A stretch of DNA of 13,175 bases from positions 1-13,175 of the forward strand of contig NW_003112593.1 of the NCBI RefSeq assembly GCF_000003605.2, given 5' to 3'. Position 1 is the stretch's first letter, and every line of letters starts with the position of its first letter. The translations under genes and the position numbers were made by a program. A model generated the notes under the pieces. The model worked only from the letters and a program-made list of their open reading frames with translations. It was not told the DNA's origin and ran no database searches. The stretch comes from Saccoglossus kowalevskii (taxonomy: Eukaryota > Hemichordata > Enteropneusta > Harrimaniidae). This document shows, one piece after another, positions 10,681 through 13,175 of this stretch.

Positions 10681-11660
10681 GTGATCACTACCCGGACACT
10701 GATAGTGATATCCATACTGAATGATCACTACCCGGACACTGATAGTGATATCCATACTAAATGATCCCTACCCGGACACTGATAGTGATATCCATACTGA
10801 ATGATCACTACCCGGGCACTGATAGTGATATCCATACTGAATGACCCCTACCCGGAAACTGATAGTGATATCCACACTGAACGACCCTTACCCGGACACT
10901 GATAATGATATCCATACTAAACAACCCTTACCCGGACACTGATAGTGATATCCACACTGAATGATCCTTACCCGGACACTGATAGTGATATCCATACTGA
11001 ATGATCACTCCCCGGACACTGATAGTGATATCCATACTGAATGATCACTACCCGGACACTGATAGTGATATCCATACTGAATGATCACTACTTAGACACT
11101 GATAGTGATATCCATACTGAATGATCACTACCCGGACACTGATAGTGATATCCATACTGAATGATCACTACTTAGACACTGATAGTGATATCCACACTGA
11201 ATGATCACTACCCGGACACTGATAGTGATATCCATACTGAATGATCACTACCCGGACAGTGATAGTAATATCCATACTGAATTATCACTACTTAGACACT
11301 GATAGTGATATCCATACTGAATGATCACTACTTAGACACTGATAGTGATATCGACACTGAATGATCACTACCCGGACACTGATAATGATATCCACACTGA
11401 ATGATCACTACCCGGACACTGATAGTGATACCCACACTGAATGATCACTACCCGGACACTGATAGTGATATCCATACTGAATGATCATTACTTAGACACT
11501 GATAGTGATATCCACACTGAATGATCACTACCCGGACACTGATAGTGATATCCATACTGAATGATCACTACCCGGACACTGATAGTGATATCCATACTGA
11601 ATGATCACTACCCGGACACTGATAGTGATATCCATACTAAATGATCCCTACCCGGACATT
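10606..11660. repeat. Right copy of the ~1.05-kb block from 5246-6305
   Basis: Partner of 5246-6305, offset 5360 bp. It preserves GGAAACT, TAAACAAC, ATGATCCTTA, CACTCC, the CTTAG series (11091, 11171, 11291, 11331, 11491), GACAGTGATAGTAATAT, ATTATCAC, ATCGACAC and GATACCCACAC in the same order and spacing. Private differences include CCCGGGCACT at 10811, GATAATGATA at 10901 and 11381, and ATGATCATTA at 11481. From about 11626 units change to TAAATGAT/CCCTAC type, although the ACATT marker at 11656 still lines up. Confidence 0.87.
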
Positions 11661-12125
11661 GATAGTGATATCCATACTAAATGATCCCTACCCGGACACT
11701 GATAGTGATATCCATACTGAATGATCCCTAGCTGGACACTGATAGTGATATCCATACTAAACGACCCTTACCGGGACACTGATAGTGATATCCATACTAA
11801 ATGATCCCTACCCGGACACTGATAGTGATATCCATACTAAATGATCCCTACCCGGACACTGATAGTGATATCCACACTGAATGATCACTACCCGGACACT
11901 GATAGTGATATCCATACTGAATGATCCCTACCCGGACACTGATAGTGATATCCATACTAAATGATCCCTACCCGGACACTGATAGTGATATCCACACTGA
12001 ATGATCACTACCCGGACACTGATAGTGATATCCATACTAAATGATCCCTACCAGGACACTGATAGTGATATCCATACCTAATGATCCCTACCCGGACACT
12101 GATAGTGATATCCACACTGAATAAT
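11661..12125. repeat. CCCTAC-type units, low marker content
   Basis: About eleven and a half type A units, mostly CCCTAC starts and TAAATGAT or TGAATGAT ends, resembling 3121-4440. Local variants are CCCTAGCTGG near 11726, CCGGG near 11771, CCAGG near 12051 and ATACCTAATGAT near 12075. The pair TAAATGATCCC then CACACTGAATGATCAC repeats at about 120-bp spacing between 11820 and 12060, hinting at a short three-unit period. No gene or non-repeat sequence is present. Confidence 0.7.
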
Positions 12126-12878
12126 CACTACCCGGACACTGATAGTGATATCCATACTGAATGACCCCTACCCGGACACTGATAGTGATATCCATACTGA
12201 ATAATCACTACCCGGACACTGATAGTGATATCCATACTGAATGATCACTACCCGGACACTGATAGTGATATCCACACTGAATGATCACTACCCGGACACT
12301 GATAGTGACATCGAAACTAAATGACCCATACCGGGACACTGATAGTGATATCCATACTGAATGATCACTACCCGAAAACTGATAGTGATATCCATACTGA
12401 ATGATCACTACCCGGACACTGACAGCAACATCCACACTAAATGACCCCTACCTGGACACTGATAGTGATATCCACACTGAATGATCACTACCCGGACACT
12501 GATAGTGACATCCATACTAAATGACCCATACCCGGACACTGATAGTGATATCCATACTAAACGACCCTTACCCGGACACTGATAGTGATATCCACACTGA
12601 ATGATCACTACCCGGACACTGACAGTGATATCCATACTAAATAATCACTACTTAGACACTGATAGTGATATCCACACTGAATGATCACTACCCGGACACT
12701 GATAGTGATATCCACACTGAATGATCACTACCCGCACACTGATAGTGATATCCATACTGAATGACCCCTACCCGGACACTGATAGTGATATCCATACTGA
12801 ATGATCACTACCCGGACACTGATAGTGATATCCATACTGAATGATCACTACCCGGACATTGATAGTGATATCCATACT
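12126..12878. repeat. Copy of 2361-3113
   Basis: Aligns with 2361-3113 at a constant offset of 9765 bp (244 units plus the net 5 inserted bases). I see four differences: two in ATCGAAACTAA near 12312, CCGGG for CCCGG near 12333, and CCCGAAAACT for CCCGAACACT near 12377. Shared rare markers include the TGAATAAT end, GATAGTGACAT, the isolated B unit (2641/12406), CCTGG, GACAGTGATAT, TAAATAAT, CTTAG, CCCGCACACT and ACATT. Confidence 0.9.
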
Positions 12879-13175
12879 AAATGATTCCTACCCGGACACT
12901 GATAGTGATATCCACACTGAATGATCCCTACCCGGACACTGATAGTGATATCCATACTAAATGATCACTACCCGGACACTGATAGTGATATCCACACTGA
13001 ATGATCCCTACACGGACACTGATAGTGATATTCATACTAAATGAACCCTACCCGGACACTGATAGTGATATCCATACTAAATGATCCCTACCCGGACACT
13101 GATAGTGATATCCACACTGAATGATCACTACCCGGACACTTGATAGTGATATCCACACTAAATGATCCCTACCCG
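12861..13175. repeat. Copy of 4021-4334, joined to the copy of 2361-3113
   Basis: Aligns with 4021-4334 at an offset of 8840 bp (221 units). Shared markers are TTCCTAC (12886/4046), CTACACGGA (13009/4169), GATATTCATAC (13027/4187) and AATGAACCC (13041/4201). The only difference I see is an extra T at 13141 (CACTTGATAG), the same insertion seen near 774. The last 9 bases are a partial unit cut by the window edge. Bases 12861-12878 fit both source segments, so the junction lies there. Confidence 0.9.

Larger units (their letters stand above)
5646..11045. repeat. CACTCC marker units defining a ~29-38-unit higher-order repeat
   Basis: The unit start CACTCCCCGG (A5C) occurs five times, at 5646, 7046, 8326, 9486 and 11006. 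Each is preceded by the same run of units: one ending TGAACGAC, one starting CCTTAC and ending TAAACAAC, another starting CCTTAC, then one starting CCCTAC or CCTTAC. The spacings are 1400, 1280, 1160 and 1520 bp, that is 35, 32, 29 and 38 units. The marker is absent from 1-5640. It therefore outlines an irregular higher-order repeat confined to the middle and right part of the window. Confidence 0.88.
41..12445. repeat. Dispersed type B units (GACAGCAACATCC)
   Basis: Twenty-one units start at 41, 81, 1081, 1121, 1201, 1281, 1361, 1441, 1521, 1561, 1601, 1681, 1761, 1881, 1921, 2641, 8486, 8526, 9686, 9726 and 12406. Each carries T18C, T21C, G22A and T24C together and is followed by CCACACTAAA. 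The change removes the GATATC palindrome and the CACT-GAT-AGTG inverted repeat. Partial forms also exist: GACAGTGATAT (only 18C, e.g. 2161, 2841, 8686, 9886, 10526, 12606) and GATAGTGACAT (only 24C, e.g. 1481, 1801, 2521, 2721, 10406). The listed span covers interspersed units. Confidence 0.92.
2241..12655. repeat. Dispersed TTAG-type units (CCCGG replaced by CTTAG)
   Basis: CTTAG replaces CCCGG at unit positions 6-10 at 2246, 2886, 4491, 5731, 5811, 5931, 5971, 6131, 6731, 7131, 8371, 8771, 9571, 9971, 10571, 11091, 11171, 11291, 11331, 11491 and 12651. Likely derivatives are CTTAA near 6452 and CATAG at 7211. None lies left of 2241. The change is three adjacent transitions (C7T, C8T, G9A) and removes the CCGG site and its CpG. 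On the minus strand it also adds a TAA. The listed span covers interspersed single units, not one continuous element. Confidence 0.9.
1..13175. repeat. 40-bp satellite/minisatellite array, 329 units, open at both ends
   Basis: Every base belongs to a head-to-tail 40-bp unit. Unit 1 occupies 1-40; the last full unit is 13126-13166 and a partial unit fills 13167-13175. The majority unit has CACTACCCGGACACTGATAG at 1-20, TGATATCC at 21-28 and AYACTRAATGAY at 29-40. All units lie in the same orientation. Length is very constant: departures from 40 bp occur only at about 321 (-1), 774 (+1), 3521-3734 (+5 in total), 6177 (+1), 6501-6510 (-1) and 13141 (+1), net +6, so (13166-6)/40 = 329. Substitutions are common and concentrated at unit positions 2, 4, 7-9, 18, 21, 22, 24, 30, 34, 37, 38 and 40. 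No unique sequence, spacer or gene interrupts the array. Its size and uniformity fit eukaryotic satellite DNA; the family name and host species are unknown to me. Confidence 0.98.

Noticed and set aside
1-13175. CRISPR array
   Set aside because: Units are contiguous, with no unique spacers between conserved repeats; variation is by point changes within the unit, and no cas gene is present.
1-13175. Gene for a repetitive protein (such as a TAL-effector or ice-nucleation type)
   Set aside because: The 40-bp unit is not a multiple of three. On the plus strand TGA-TAG-TGA at 15-23 and TGA at 37-39 close two of the three phases in most units, so no long plus-strand frame exists.
1-13175. Plasmid or phage iteron-type replication origin
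   Set aside because: Iteron sets are usually a few to about a dozen units next to a replication gene; here hundreds of units occur with no gene or AT-rich unwinding region.
1-13175. CENP-B box or telomeric repeat
   Set aside because: Neither strand of the unit contains the CENP-B box core (TTCG with a downstream CGGG at the right spacing), and no TTAGGG-like tandem run is present. A centromeric role remains possible but is not shown.
1-13175. Intrinsically curved DNA from phased A-tracts
   Set aside because: The unit has no run of four or more A or T apart from one AAAA in the insertion cluster near 3556, so phased A-tract bending is not supported.
1-13175. Rho-independent terminators from the CACT-GAT-AGTG hairpin
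   Set aside because: The stem is only 4 bp and is followed by ATATCC, not a T-run; it recurs in nearly every unit and belongs to the satellite.

Overview
The whole window is one uninterrupted tandem array of a 40-bp unit: 329 full units plus a 9-base partial unit at the right edge. I find no gene, RNA gene, mobile element or unique-sequence flank; the array enters and leaves the window, so its true length exceeds 13.2 kb. With unit position 1 at base 1, the majority unit reads CACTACCCGGACACTGATAG (1-20) followed by TGATATCC (21-28) and AYACTRAATGAY (29-40), about 45% G+C. A long, single-family, register-locked array like this is typical of eukaryotic satellite or large-minisatellite DNA (centromeric, subtelomeric or other heterochromatin). 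I cannot name the organism; an animal nuclear genome is a guess. Nothing looks bacterial or viral.

Units fall into recognisable haplotypes. Type A carries GATAGTGATATCC at 16-28. Type B (21 units) carries GACAGCAACATCC, four linked transitions. The TTAG type (21 exact, 2 derivatives) replaces CCCGG at 6-10 with CTTAG. Further markers are the start of the unit (CACTAC, CCCTAC, CCTTAC, CCATAC) and its end (TGAATGAT, TAAATGAT, TAAATGAC, TAAACGAC, TAAACAAC).

Layout: 1-320 mixed A/B units; 321-1080 type A, mostly CCCTAC or CACTAC; 1081-1960 B-rich, partly an 80-bp A-B dimer; 1961-3120 mixed, highly marked units; 3121-4440 fairly uniform CCCTAC units, with an insertion cluster at 3521-3734 and the first copy of a 21-unit duplication; 4441-5245 the second copy and transition units; 5246-8040 CACTAC and TTAG units; 8041-10428 a recent back-to-back duplication of 29/30 units; 10429-11660 material shared with 2744-2960 and then 5246-6305; 11661-12125 CCCTAC units; 12126-13175 a mosaic matching 2361-3113 and then 4021-4334.

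The structure therefore has three levels: 40-bp monomers, local short-period higher-order repeats (80 bp), and block duplications of about 0.3 to 1.2 kb whose offsets are multiples of 40 bp (after allowing for a few 1-bp indels). This is what repeated in-register unequal exchange or gene conversion would leave. Minus-strand open frames of 62-115 codons are by-products of the repeat and are not annotated as genes.
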